Shown: positions 1 through 7,421 of the stretch, in pieces
How positions within the stretch are numbered: position 1 is the stretch's first letter
Layout of the letters: each line of letters starts with the position of its first letter
Source of the DNA: Microvirga massiliensis
GTDB taxonomy: Bacteria > Pseudomonadota > Alphaproteobacteria > Rhizobiales > Beijerinckiaceae
Reading direction: 5' to 3'
NCBI RefSeq assembly: GCF_001006805.1
Contig: NZ_LN811356.1
Location: forward strand, 103,357-167,356
DNA length: 64,000 bases
Position numbers and translations under genes: made by a program
Notes under the pieces: generated by a model
What the model was told of the DNA's origin: nothing
What the model saw: the letters and a program-made list of their open reading frames with translations, nothing else
The model's database searches: none

Positions 1-37
1 ACCCCACATACCCAGATCCAATCATCGCAATACGCAT
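1..37 (-). CDS. UDP-glucose 6-dehydrogenase, N-terminal 12 codons only (cut by window edge)
   Basis: Read leftward from an ATG at 37, the sequence gives MRIAMIGSGYVG and then leaves the window. This is the typical start of UDP-glucose/GDP-mannose dehydrogenases: a beta strand followed by the GxGYVG NAD-binding loop. A purine-rich ribosome site (GGAGGG) lies about 8 bases upstream of the ATG. The enzyme would oxidise UDP-glucose to UDP-glucuronate in the cytoplasm, a precursor for acidic polysaccharides, which fits the glycosyltransferase on the other strand and the polysaccharide locus later in the window. Only 12 residues are visible, so another member of the UDP/GDP-sugar dehydrogenase family remains possible. 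Confidence 0.7.
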   Translation of the reverse strand, partial: MRIAMIGSGYVG

Positions 38-42
38 TCTGA

Positions 43-234
43 CCCTCCGCCGAAGAAGCGGGGCTGGATGCGCCCCACCTCTCCAAAATCTCTCGCCCGA
101 GCTTCGCCATAAAGCTTGGCTGGCCCGGATGGTTCCATGCCGGTGTGGTGAAGAAGATCGAGCCGGCTATCGACCCGAGCCTGGAGCCCGAAGAGTTCCT
201 CGCCGCGCGAGGGCCCGATCACGATTTGTTGTAA
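43..234 (+). other. Start-less coding-like tail, possible gene remnant
   Basis: An open frame runs from a stop at 40-42 to TAA at 232-234 with protein-like composition, including WPGWFHAGVVKKIEP and a charged end, EEFLAARGPDHDLL. It has no ATG in frame and no ribosome site. It lies between the divergent dehydrogenase and glycosyltransferase genes and looks like the 3' end of a lost gene. I do not recognise the family, and chance openness in GC-rich DNA is a real alternative. Positions 235-435 hold nothing I can name beyond the promoter region of the next gene. Confidence 0.3.
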
Positions 235-435
235 GTGAAATCGAATTCGGGCCTCGGCCTATCACCTCGCTATGGGAAGGACCGCTGTGGTGTGCGCATC
301 CAGTGCGCATGCTTGTCGCAGCGGTGCGACCGACGGTTGCAGCCACCGTATTGAACGATCCGAAGGGGGAGCTAGTTAGATCGTAGTGCGCAATCCGCTG
401 GATTGCACCCAGTCACTGCGAGGCGTTTTTCCCGC

Positions 436-1686
436 ATGCCGTCATGTCTGATTATCGTTGAGAATTTGCCTGTCCCCCTCGATCGACGTGTATGGCAGGA
501 GGCGCGCGCTCTGAAGGCGGCAGGCTGGGACGTAACGATCATCTGCCCGCGCACCGAGTGGCATCCCGAGACCGAAATGGTTCTCGATGACATCCAGATC
601 TATCGGCACAGCATGCCGATCGAGGCCCGTGGCGCATCAGGATACTTGCTAGAATATGGCGCCGCGCTGTTCCACGAACTCCGCCTAACCCTGAAGGCTT
701 GGCGGCGGCATGGATTCGACGTCATTCACATCTGCAATCCACCGGATCTTCTCTTTCTCGTTGCCGCTCCCTTCAGGCTCCTTGGTAAGCGCGTGATCTT
801 CGACCATCACGATATCTGCCCGGAACTCTATGTATCGAAATACGGGCGCAAGGACTTTCTCCACCGAGTGCTCGGATGGGTAGAGCGCCTCACGTTCCAA
901 TCGGCGAACGTGGTGATCTCGGCAAACGAGACCTTTCGTTCGCTCGCGATCTCCCGGGGCGGCAAGCGTCCCGAGGACGTATTCACCGTCTACAGCATTC
1001 CGGATACCTCTCGCTTCTATCGCATCTCGGAAGCACGGGACCAGGAAACGGATCTGGTGCTGGGTTATGTCGGAATCCTGGGTAAGCAGGATGGAGTGGA
1101 TCACCTGATCCGGGCCGTCGCCGATCTCAGGGACCGGCACGCCTTGTCGCAATTCAAATGTCGCATCGTCGGTGACGGCCCGGAAATGCCGTTCCTGCAC
1201 TCGCTTGCGAGCGAGTTGTCGGTGGACGACATCGTCGAGTTCACGGGGTTCATGACGGGCGAAGATCTGCTGAGAGCGATTTCAGCCTTCGACATCGGCA
1301 TCATTCCCGATCCATACGACGAGTACAACGACAAGATCAGCATGAACAAGGTCTTCGAATATGCGACCCTCGGGATCCCGATGGTCTCCTATCGCTTGAC
1401 CGAGACCATGCGTCTGATGGGCGAGGCCGGCACCTACGCGTCCGAGAACACCGTCGAGGCTCTGGCGGACGCGATCCATCATCTCGCCGTCGACCCATCC
1501 TTGCGCGAGGAACGCGGCGCGGCCGCTCTCGCTCACGCGAGACGGCGCTTCCACTGGACGGGCGAGGTGGAAAAGCTCATTGCCGCCTATGATCATGCTC
1601 TCGGCATCGCGAGGGAGACGCAAAGGGCCGACGCGGATCTCCCGATCGGGGACAGCAGGACGGTCGTCTCGAATTCCCGAGAGTGA
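436..1686 (+). CDS. GT4-family glycosyltransferase
   Basis: A cytoplasmic GT-B glycosyltransferase of 416 residues that would move a sugar from a nucleotide donor onto a glycan or lipid acceptor. The N-terminal Rossmann half starts MPSCLIIVENLPVPLDRRVW, a common opening of GT4 enzymes. The C-terminal half carries the LGYVGILGKQDGVDHLI strand-loop, the RIVGDGPE segment and a donor-site region around KVFEYATLGIPMV. I chose the ATG at 436 rather than the one at 403 because family similarity begins there. The divergent UDP-sugar dehydrogenase and the later polysaccharide locus suggest an exopolysaccharide or capsule role. Donor and acceptor cannot be told from sequence. Confidence 0.88.
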   Translation: MPSCLIIVENLPVPLDRRVWQEARALKAAGWDVTIICPRTEWHPETEMVLDDIQIYRHSMPIEARGASGYLLEYGAALFHELRLTLKAWRRHGFDVIHICNPPDLLFLVAAPFRLLGKRVIFDHHDICPELYVSKYGRKDFLHRVLGWVERLTFQSANVVISANETFRSLAISRGGKRPEDVFTVYSIPDTSRFYRISEARDQETDLVLGYVGILGKQDGVDHLIRAVADLRDRHALSQFKCRIVGDGPEMPFLHSLASELSVDDIVEFTGFMTGEDLLRAISAFDIGIIPDPYDEYNDKISMNKVFEYATLGIPMVSYRLTETMRLMGEAGTYASENTVEALADAIHHLAVDPSLREERGAAALAHARRRFHWTGEVEKLIAAYDHALGIARETQRADADLPIGDSRTVVSNSRE

Positions 1687-1758
1687 CCGAATCGGCCGAT
1701 TTATTCTGCGACCGATCCTGCCTCACCGCAGGCTGGGCGGTGCCTTGCTGAATTTGGT

Positions 1759-2520
1759 TCAGGTCTTCAGGCGGTAGCCGGTCCGGAAGATCCATCCGAT
1801 GATCGAGAGGCAGGCCGCGAGAAACACGATCGTCATTCCGAGGCTGACGCCGACGCTCACGTCGGCGAATCCATAGAAGCTCCAGCGAAATCCGCTGATC
1901 AGGTAGACCACGGGATTGAACAGCGACACCTTTTGCCAGAAGGGCGGCAGCATCTCGATGGAATAGAAGCTGCCGCCGAGAAAGGTGAGGGGCGTCACGA
2001 CGAGGAGCGGCACGAGTTGCAGCTTTTCGAAACCGTCGGCCCAGATCCCGATGATGAACCCGAAGAGGCTGAACGTCACGGCCGTGAGCACGAGGAACAG
2101 AAGCATCCAGAACGGGTGCTCGATCGTGAGAGGCACGAACAGGCTTGCGGTAGCGAGTATGATCAGTCCGAGCAGGATAGCCTTCGATGCCGCTGCGCCG
2201 ACATAGCCGAGCACGATCTCCAGCGCAGAGACGGGCGCCGACAGCACTTCGTAGATGGTGCCCGTGAATCTCGGGAAGTAGATCCCGAAAGAGGCGTTCG
2301 CAATGCTCTGCGTGAGAAGCGACAGCATGATCAGGCCCGGGACGATGAACGCGCCGTAGCTCACGCCGCCGACCTCGTCCATGCGTGAGCCGATCGCCGC
2401 CCCGAACACGACGAAATACAACGAGGTTGAGATCACGGGGGAAACGATGCTCTGCAGGAGCGTGCGAAACGCTCGCGCCATCTCGAAAAGATAGATGGCC
2501 CGGACTGCACGGAAATTCAT
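1759..2520 (-). CDS. ABC-2 type transporter permease, YadH-like
   Basis: Inner-membrane permease of 253 residues with about six hydrophobic segments. It keeps the hallmarks of the YadH/NodJ group: an early SPVISTSLYFVVFG helix, VPGLIMLSLLTQS, the VLSAPVSALEIVLGYV loop and LTFLGGSFYSIEMLPPFWQ before the last helices. With the ATPase encoded immediately upstream it should form an ABC-2 exporter, two permeases with two ATPases. The ATG at 2520 overlaps the ATPase stop (ATGA), so the two are translationally coupled. Substrate is unknown. Members of this family export drugs, lipids or oligosaccharides, and the neighbouring glycosyltransferase is too weak a hint to decide. Confidence 0.9.
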   Translation of the reverse strand: MNFRAVRAIYLFEMARAFRTLLQSIVSPVISTSLYFVVFGAAIGSRMDEVGGVSYGAFIVPGLIMLSLLTQSIANASFGIYFPRFTGTIYEVLSAPVSALEIVLGYVGAAASKAILLGLIILATASLFVPLTIEHPFWMLLFLVLTAVTFSLFGFIIGIWADGFEKLQLVPLLVVTPLTFLGGSFYSIEMLPPFWQKVSLFNPVVYLISGFRWSFYGFADVSVGVSLGMTIVFLAACLSIIGWIFRTGYRLKT

Positions 2521-3443
2521 GCTCGCCCCCTCACCAGGTTCACGAAAATCTCTTCGAGGGAGCTCTGGTCCGTGTGCAGATCCTTGAACCTGATTCCCGC
2601 ATTGGCAAGATCTTTGAACAGAGCCGTGATGCCCGTCCGTTCTGCTTGCGTGTCATAGGTGTAGATCACCTCGGTTCCGCCTGCGGAGAGGTCCAGCCGG
2701 TAGGGGGCCAGGGCTTCCGGGATGGCATCGAGCTTCGCCAGCAGATGGAGGGTCAAGCGCTTCTTGCCGAGCTTGCGCATGAGCTCGGCCTTCTCTTCGA
2801 CGAGGATGATTTCACCCTTGTTGATCACACCGATCCGGTCGGCCATCTCTTCGGCTTCCTCGATGTAATGTGTCGTCAGGATGATCGTGACGCCGGAATC
2901 CCGGAGGGCTCTGACGACCTGCCACATGTCCCTCCTGAGCTCGACATCGACGCCGGCCGTCGGCTCGTCGAGGAACAGGATCTGCGGCTCGTGCGATAGC
3001 GCCTTCGCGATCAGCACGCGGCGCTTCATGCCGCCGGACAGCGTCATGATCTTGCTGTCCCTCTTGTCCCAGAGTGACAGATCCTTGAGTACCTTCTCGA
3101 TATGATCCTCGTTCGCGCGCTTGCCGAACAGCCCTCGGCTGAAGCGCACCGTTGCGAGAACCGTCTCGAAGGCGTCGGCCGTCAATTCCTGCGGGACGAG
3201 TCCGATCTTCGAGCGTGCAGCACGGTAATCCTTGACGATATCGTGACCGTCGACTTGGACGCTCCCCTTGCTCGCCTTCACGAGGCCGCAGATGATGCTG
3301 ATCAGCGTCGTCTTTCCGGCCCCGTTCGGGCCAAGGAGCGCAAAGATCTCGCCCCTGCGGATCTCCAGATCGATAGTCCGGAGAGCCTCGAAGCCGGAGG
3401 CATAGGCTTTCGACAGTCGCGAGATGGAGATGACGGGTGGCAT
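2517..3443 (-). CDS. ABC transporter ATP-binding protein, YadG-like
   Basis: ATPase of 308 residues that powers the permease downstream. It shows Walker A GPNGAGKTT, a Q-loop (GLVPQEL), the signature LSGGMKRR, Walker B ILFLDEPTAGVD and the switch histidine in LTTHYIEEAEEM. A C-terminal extension of about 80 residues is usual for exporter ATPases of the NodI/YadG/CcmA group. The start is put at the ATG at 3443 (MPPVISISRLSKAY), where ABC homology begins. An upstream ATG at 3545 would add 34 arginine-rich residues with no family match. It is the first gene of a two-gene leftward operon. Confidence 0.9.
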   Translation of the reverse strand: MPPVISISRLSKAYASGFEALRTIDLEIRRGEIFALLGPNGAGKTTLISIICGLVKASKGSVQVDGHDIVKDYRAARSKIGLVPQELTADAFETVLATVRFSRGLFGKRANEDHIEKVLKDLSLWDKRDSKIMTLSGGMKRRVLIAKALSHEPQILFLDEPTAGVDVELRRDMWQVVRALRDSGVTIILTTHYIEEAEEMADRIGVINKGEIILVEEKAELMRKLGKKRLTLHLLAKLDAIPEALAPYRLDLSAGGTEVIYTYDTQAERTGITALFKDLANAGIRFKDLHTDQSSLEEIFVNLVRGRA

Positions 3444-3859
3444 GGAGCAAGCAACCACAGTGCATGTGTCCTGGATGCGGCGTATCGCGAGCCCGATAGC
3501 ACGTCTCGAGCATGCGGTCCTCATCGGCTTCAGGACGGTCGTCATGAACGATTGCGGGTTCGAATCGTCTCGCTCGGATCGCGTATCCTTTTCGGGAACT
3601 CCGCTCGCCGCATCAATTCCGGGTCGGTGTCCCCTGACCGGTTGAAGCGCGGTCGAGGGTTCAGGGCTGTTTCCCGCCGGCCGGCAGGCTCGATGAGGTC
3701 ACGGGATCGCTCTGATGAGCAGGTCCCGACGAGTTCTATCTGTCGATCCATGCGACGAGAGTGCTCGACGTTAACGATTTATTAACCATTCTGTCACGCA
3801 CTGAAACAGTATTGGGATGGCTGACGATACGATTCGTACACGAGTCTTTGGGGGCTGAT
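3444..3859. other. Divergent intergenic region, no gene seen
   Basis: This 416-bp gap lies between the leftward ABC operon and the rightward membrane-protein gene, so it must hold both promoters. The only notable segment is an AT-rich tract at about 3770-3800 (ACGTTAACGATTTATTAACC), a plausible promoter or factor site for the rightward gene. Short open frames here lack ribosome sites and resemble nothing known. Confidence 0.5.
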
Positions 3860-4687
3860 ATGCAGCGGATCATCGGTCCGGCGCGCGGGTTCCTCGCGCA
3901 GACCGGAGGGAAGCTGGCCGGTTTAATCCTCCAGCTTTCAGGTTGGGCCGGCCCGACTCGCTCGGGGCGGCGGATCAATTCTTTCGTGATTCCGGCCAAT
4001 TTTTCATCCGGCAACTCGGTTCTTTCGCTCAGTCTTGCCATCATCGCGATCCTCGCGTGCTCCGTAGCGGCAATGGGTGGATATCTGGCATCGATCTCGG
4101 CCAGTTCGCACGAGGATGCTCCTGCGCCCGTCACGGTGATGCTGGCCACGACACAACCAGTGCCCGAGCCCTCCCGGGTTGAACCGGCAGCCAAGGAGAG
4201 AGTCGCCATCGGAGAGGCGCATGGCACCACTCCGGAGGGGAGCGAGGCGCTGGCTTCGATTCGAGGCACGCCGTCGATGCTGCTGCAGGCACCCATGGAC
4301 TGGGCATCGAGCGCTCCGGAAACCCCGGTAAATCCGCCGGACAGTCTTGCAGCGGCGTCGGTTGAGGATTCCTATGAGGGAATCTGGGCACCCGAGCGCC
4401 GGGCCTGTTCGCCCCGTCTCAATCGCAAGCGGCTTCTCCCGGCTGTAATCAACAGCGACGGGGCCTGGGCCGGAGACACGTCCTGCTCTTTCACGAGCAA
4501 CAAGCGGACAGGCAATACATGGTCGTTCGCAGCCATGTGCTCGAATTCGCGCACGAACTGGAAGACGACAGTCAATCTTACGGTTACCGGCAACCGCCTG
4601 ACGTGGAAGAGCGCACGGGGAATACAGATATATGTGCGCTGCGAGGAGAACCTTCAGCAGGCGGACGGGATGCCGCCGCGGGTTTGA
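3860..4687 (+). CDS. Uncharacterised single-pass membrane protein with C-terminal cysteine-containing domain
   Basis: I know no function for this protein of 275 residues. It has a short cytoplasmic-type N-terminus, one hydrophobic segment at about residues 55-78 (SLSLAIIAILACSVAAMGGY), a Pro/Ala/Glu-rich linker of roughly 100 residues, and a compact C-terminal domain of about 85 residues starting YEGIWAPERRACSPR with four cysteines. This predicts a periplasmic C-terminal domain tethered to the inner membrane by a flexible linker. Similar C-terminal domains, with the pattern W-A-P-x-x-x-A-C-S, occur in hypothetical alphaproteobacterial proteins as far as I recall. The ATG at 3860 follows a G-rich ribosome site. 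An upstream ATG at 3761 is less likely. Confidence 0.7.
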   Translation: MQRIIGPARGFLAQTGGKLAGLILQLSGWAGPTRSGRRINSFVIPANFSSGNSVLSLSLAIIAILACSVAAMGGYLASISASSHEDAPAPVTVMLATTQPVPEPSRVEPAAKERVAIGEAHGTTPEGSEALASIRGTPSMLLQAPMDWASSAPETPVNPPDSLAAASVEDSYEGIWAPERRACSPRLNRKRLLPAVINSDGAWAGDTSCSFTSNKRTGNTWSFAAMCSNSRTNWKTTVNLTVTGNRLTWKSARGIQIYVRCEENLQQADGMPPRV

Positions 4688-4749
4688 TCTCGCGAGAGTC
4701 CTGGTCGGGTAACAGTCCGGGTCTCTATCCGCTTGGCGACAGGATCGTG

Positions 4750-4764
4750 CACGGCAGTGCCGTG
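4750..4764. promoter_or_regulatory. Short perfect palindrome CACGGCA-G-TGCCGTG
   Basis: Seven-base arms flank one central base within the gap between the membrane-protein gene and nepR. It could be a dimeric repressor site or a small hairpin. The rest of the 299-bp gap (4688-4986) shows no gene. No EcfG-type GGAAC/CGTT promoter was found before nepR. Confidence 0.25.
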
Positions 4765-4986
4765 TCGTCGGTCACTCACCGTCATCTCTGCGCGATCGTC
4801 AGGAAGCGAATGCGGTCGCGCCCGCTCCGCGATCGACGCAGACGGATGACCGCTTACGCTCGAGCGTTCCTGGAAGTGTTGTAGAGAAGACTCACTCGCC
4901 GACCATCCGCATGTCGTGCACCGATTTTGATTTGCGACGCGAGTGCTCCTGCGTAGCTTCTGCTCGGGGCAAATAACGGGGCAATC

Positions 4987-5208
4987 ATGAAAACCGGCGA
5001 ACGGGAAGGTTTGTCGTCCGACACCGAGCTACTTCGTGCAATACAGGATGGGCTCGTGGCGACATACCGCGATGTGTTGCGACAACCCATTCCCGATAGC
5101 GTCAGGATTCTGCTCGCACGTCTCGACATGAACTGTTCCGAATTGTCCTTGCGGCTTTCGACGGATCGCGACGGTGGAACGCCCGTCGACGATTCTGCGC
5201 GCATCTGA
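4987..5208 (+). CDS. NepR-family anti-sigma factor (orphan paralogue)
   Basis: A 73-residue protein whose middle, LLRAIQDGLVATYRDVLRQPIPD followed by SVRILLARLD, matches the NepR core: two amphipathic helices joined by a P-(I/V)-P-(D/E) turn. NepR proteins bind and silence the general stress sigma factor EcfG. On stress, the response regulator PhyR, which carries a sigma-like domain, pulls NepR away. Neither ecfG nor phyR lies nearby, so this looks like an orphan or secondary NepR, as seen in Methylobacteriaceae that carry several paralogues. The ATG at 4987 has a GGGG ribosome site a few bases upstream. The tail after residue 48 diverges and may be disordered. Confidence 0.75.
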   Translation: MKTGEREGLSSDTELLRAIQDGLVATYRDVLRQPIPDSVRILLARLDMNCSELSLRLSTDRDGGTPVDDSARI

Positions 5209-5282
5209 TCGAGCGCGCACTCGGCGCAGGGGCGGCGCGATCAGACAGACGGCGCTTCCGGTTGCGAACCTCTCTGGCCAGG

Positions 5283-5396
5283 ATGGAAGAAGCGGGCTCC
5301 ATGCATCCCGATACTCCGCATCGTCTTGGCGATCCCGTCGCGGCGGGGGCACTGGAGCCAACCGGTCGCGTTGACGCAGGCTGGTTGTCTCTCTAG
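5283..5396 (+). CDS. Possible 37-residue small protein
   Basis: An ATG at 5283 opens a 37-codon frame ending at TAG 5394-5396, with composition typical of local coding DNA (DTPHRLGDPVAAGALEPTGR). It ends 20 bases before the ribosome site and start of the next small gene, which would fit a short operon. I recognise no family, there is only a weak purine stretch upstream, and it may be spurious. Confidence 0.3.
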   Translation: MEEAGSMHPDTPHRLGDPVAAGALEPTGRVDAGWLSL

Positions 5397-5416
5397 CTCA
5401 GAGGCGGGAGACACGA

Positions 5417-5590
5417 ATGGGCACCGAGGTTCACACGGAAAGGACGGAGAGCGGGCGGGCATTTGCCGCGGCCGCCCTGACCGGTGCAGCGCTTCTCCTG
5501 CTGGTCGCTGTCGGCGGGTTCCTGTGGGCCCACCAGGGAAGCGCGGTCTTCACCGACCTCGTCACCTCTGCGCTGGCCTGGTGCTTCTAG
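5417..5590 (+). CDS. 57-residue single-pass membrane protein
   Basis: An ATG at 5417 with a good GGGAG ribosome site 7-8 bases upstream opens a 57-codon frame ending at TAG 5588-5590. It has a charged N-terminus (TEVHTERTESGR), one hydrophobic helix at about residues 17-37 (AAAALTGAALLLLVAVGGFLW), and a short periplasmic-type tail ending ALAWCF. It precedes the SCO1-type gene by about 110 bp and may belong to the same respiratory or copper-related neighbourhood. Function is unknown. Confidence 0.6.
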   Translation: MGTEVHTERTESGRAFAAAALTGAALLLLVAVGGFLWAHQGSAVFTDLVTSALAWCF

Positions 5591-5632
5591 AGCGGTCTCG
5601 TCTCGGGTCGATGCCGCTCCTAGCTCGTCGTT

Positions 5633-5681
5633 GAGCATGATCCTGTTGGAAAACCAGTCTCTCCTTTTCCGGATCGTGCTC
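5633..5681. repeat. Rhizobiales-type palindromic intergenic repeat
   Basis: A 49-bp imperfect palindrome with outer arms GAGCATGATCC and GGATCGTGCTC and an inner GGAAAACC-type stretch opposed by CTTTTCC. This matches the scattered element (GAGCATGATCCGGAAAA... type) that I know from many Rhizobiales genomes, where it occurs in hundreds of intergenic copies. Here it lies between the 57-residue gene and the SCO1 gene. It could act as an RNA hairpin limiting read-through, or be a passive mobile repeat. Confidence 0.65.
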
Positions 5682-5698
5682 CAGGTCCGGAGTGTTCG

Positions 5699-6295
5699 AT
5701 GGCCTTGTCGCAACGCGCACGGCAGCTAGCCGTACCCCTGGCTGCTCTCGTTTTCTCCGTCGCAGTGACTGCGGTAGCCCTCGTTCTCGTGCTGGCGCCG
5801 CCAAAGAACTCGGGCGCACCGGCCGTCGGAGGTCCGTTCTCGCTCGTGAGCCAGGAGGGGAAGCCCGTCACCGAGCGGGATTTCGCCGGGCGACCGTATC
5901 TCGTCTTTTTCGGCTTCACGCATTGCCCGGATGTCTGCCCGACGACCTTGTTCCAGATGTCGGAGATGCTCGGGAAAATGGGGGAGAAGGGACGCGACCT
6001 GCGAGCCCTGTTCATCACCGTCGACCCGGAGCGTGATACGCCCGAGGTCCTGAAGGACTATCTCTCTTCGTTCGATGACCGCATCATCGGTCTCACCGGA
6101 GACCAGGCCTCCGTCGAGGCGGCGATCCGCAGCTTCCGCGGTTTCGCCCGCAAGGTTCCCGGTCAGGACGGCGATTACACCATGGAGCACACCTCCTTCG
6201 TCTACCTCATGGGGGCGGACGGCAGCTTCCTCGGCACGGTGAACATGACCCGTCCGCCCGAGGAAACCGCCAAGGACGTGCTCGCGAAGCTCTGA
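5699..6295 (+). CDS. SCO1/SenC/PrrC-family copper chaperone
   Basis: Membrane-anchored periplasmic thioredoxin-fold protein of 198 residues that would deliver copper to the CuA centre of cytochrome c oxidase subunit II. It has an N-terminal signal anchor (residues 10-33), the metal/redox motif CPDVCP with Cys76 and Cys80, and the third copper ligand His164 (MEHTSFVYL). The VDPERDTPEVLKDY loop is the family signature. Length is typical. The ATG at 5699 is 18 bp after the palindromic repeat. No oxidase subunit gene is nearby, so this is a stand-alone copy. Confidence 0.93.
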   Translation: MALSQRARQLAVPLAALVFSVAVTAVALVLVLAPPKNSGAPAVGGPFSLVSQEGKPVTERDFAGRPYLVFFGFTHCPDVCPTTLFQMSEMLGKMGEKGRDLRALFITVDPERDTPEVLKDYLSSFDDRIIGLTGDQASVEAAIRSFRGFARKVPGQDGDYTMEHTSFVYLMGADGSFLGTVNMTRPPEETAKDVLAKL

Positions 6296-6371
6296 CGGCT
6301 CCCGATAAGGGACCCCGATCGCCTTGCCTCGCCGCCTTGACCCTCCGGTGCCGTCAGGCATAGCACCGCGC

Positions 6372-7244
6372 ATGATCGTACGCTCGTTGCGTCTCTCCAT
6401 CGTGCCCGTGAAGCTGGCAGCGCTGCTCCTTGGAGCCCTTGTGGCGCTGCCGCTTCTTGCCTCCCTTTCATGGGCCCAAGGGGTCATGATCCCAAATTTC
6501 TGGGATCCGAAGGCGCGGTTCGAGCGCCCGGATCTGACCGGGCTGCGGCCGATCCGCTTCCTCGTCGACGACGAGTTCCCACCTCTGCATTTCACGGGCT
6601 TCGATGGTATTCCGACCGGTTTTTCCGTGGAACTCGCCCGTGCCGCATGTGAGCGTCTCGCGATTACCTGTACGGTCCAGGTGAGACGCTTCGATACGCT
6701 CCTGGATTCTCTCGCCGAGCGGGGCGGCGACGTCGTCGCTGCCGCGATCCCGACCACCGCCAGCCTGCGCCAGCGCTTCACGATCACGAACCCCTATTTC
6801 AAGATTCCGGCCCGTTTCGTGGTCCGGAAAGACAAAGGCTTCTCCGAACCGCGCGGGCAAGCGCTGACGGGACGGAGCGTGGCCGTGGTGCGCGAAACAG
6901 CCCACGAAGCCTTCCTGAAGCTGCTCGCTCCTGGCGCCGAGCTCCGGAGTTTCGCCGATCTCGGCGCCGCCGAGGCGGCTCTGCGCGCCGGCGAGGTCGA
7001 TTACCTCTTTGGTGATGGGCTTTCCCTTGCGCTCTGGCTCGGCGGGCCGGCCGGGAGCACCTGCTGCGCCTTCATCGGAGGCCCTTTTCTCGAGAACCGA
7101 TTCTTCGGGGAGGGGATCGGCTTCATCGTCCGGCGGGATGACGTCATCCTGCGCCGGGCGCTCGACCATGCCCTGCAGCGGCTCTGGGACGAAGGAAAAT
7201 ACGCCGAGCTCTATCTCCGCTTCTTCCCGGTAAGTCCGTTCTGA
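6372..7244 (+). CDS. Periplasmic solute-binding protein (amino-acid type, SBP family 3)
   Basis: Secreted protein of 290 residues with a signal peptide (residues 1-35, cleavage near SWA-QG). The two-lobed fold shows DEFPPLHFTGFDGIPTGFSVE, DVVAAAIPTTASLRQRF and the C-terminal DHALQRLWDEGKYAELYLRFF motif typical of family 3 binding proteins. It should capture a polar amino acid or related solute for an ABC importer, but no permease or ATPase is adjacent, so it may serve a transporter elsewhere or act in sensing. Start set at the ATG at 6372 because the signal peptide begins there. An upstream start at 6324 would add 16 residues ahead of it. Confidence 0.85.
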   Translation: MIVRSLRLSIVPVKLAALLLGALVALPLLASLSWAQGVMIPNFWDPKARFERPDLTGLRPIRFLVDDEFPPLHFTGFDGIPTGFSVELARAACERLAITCTVQVRRFDTLLDSLAERGGDVVAAAIPTTASLRQRFTITNPYFKIPARFVVRKDKGFSEPRGQALTGRSVAVVRETAHEAFLKLLAPGAELRSFADLGAAEAALRAGEVDYLFGDGLSLALWLGGPAGSTCCAFIGGPFLENRFFGEGIGFIVRRDDVILRRALDHALQRLWDEGKYAELYLRFFPVSPF

Positions 7245-7421
7245 AGGAGCGGGCTCCCGCTCCAGTCCTGCAGTAGCTCGAGGGTCCTGTCCGCGAGTCA
7301 TGCCATGCGATAGGGAACCACGCGCAGGGTGCCGCACGTGGATGCTGCGCCGCAAGCGCAGGGTTGACCGTCCGGGCCCACCTTCCTACAGCCTGTGCTC
7401 CCCTTTCGACCAGCGATCATC

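Noticed and set aside
1690..1701. AATCGGCCGATT palindrome between converging genes as a terminator
   Set aside because: A loopless 12-bp palindrome that cannot form a normal terminator hairpin, with no T-run of note.
5388..5412. tRNA D-arm-like string (TCTAGCTCAGAGGCGGGAGA)
   Set aside because: No anticodon arm, T-arm or acceptor stem could be matched around it, and the region carries the ribosome site of the 57-residue gene.
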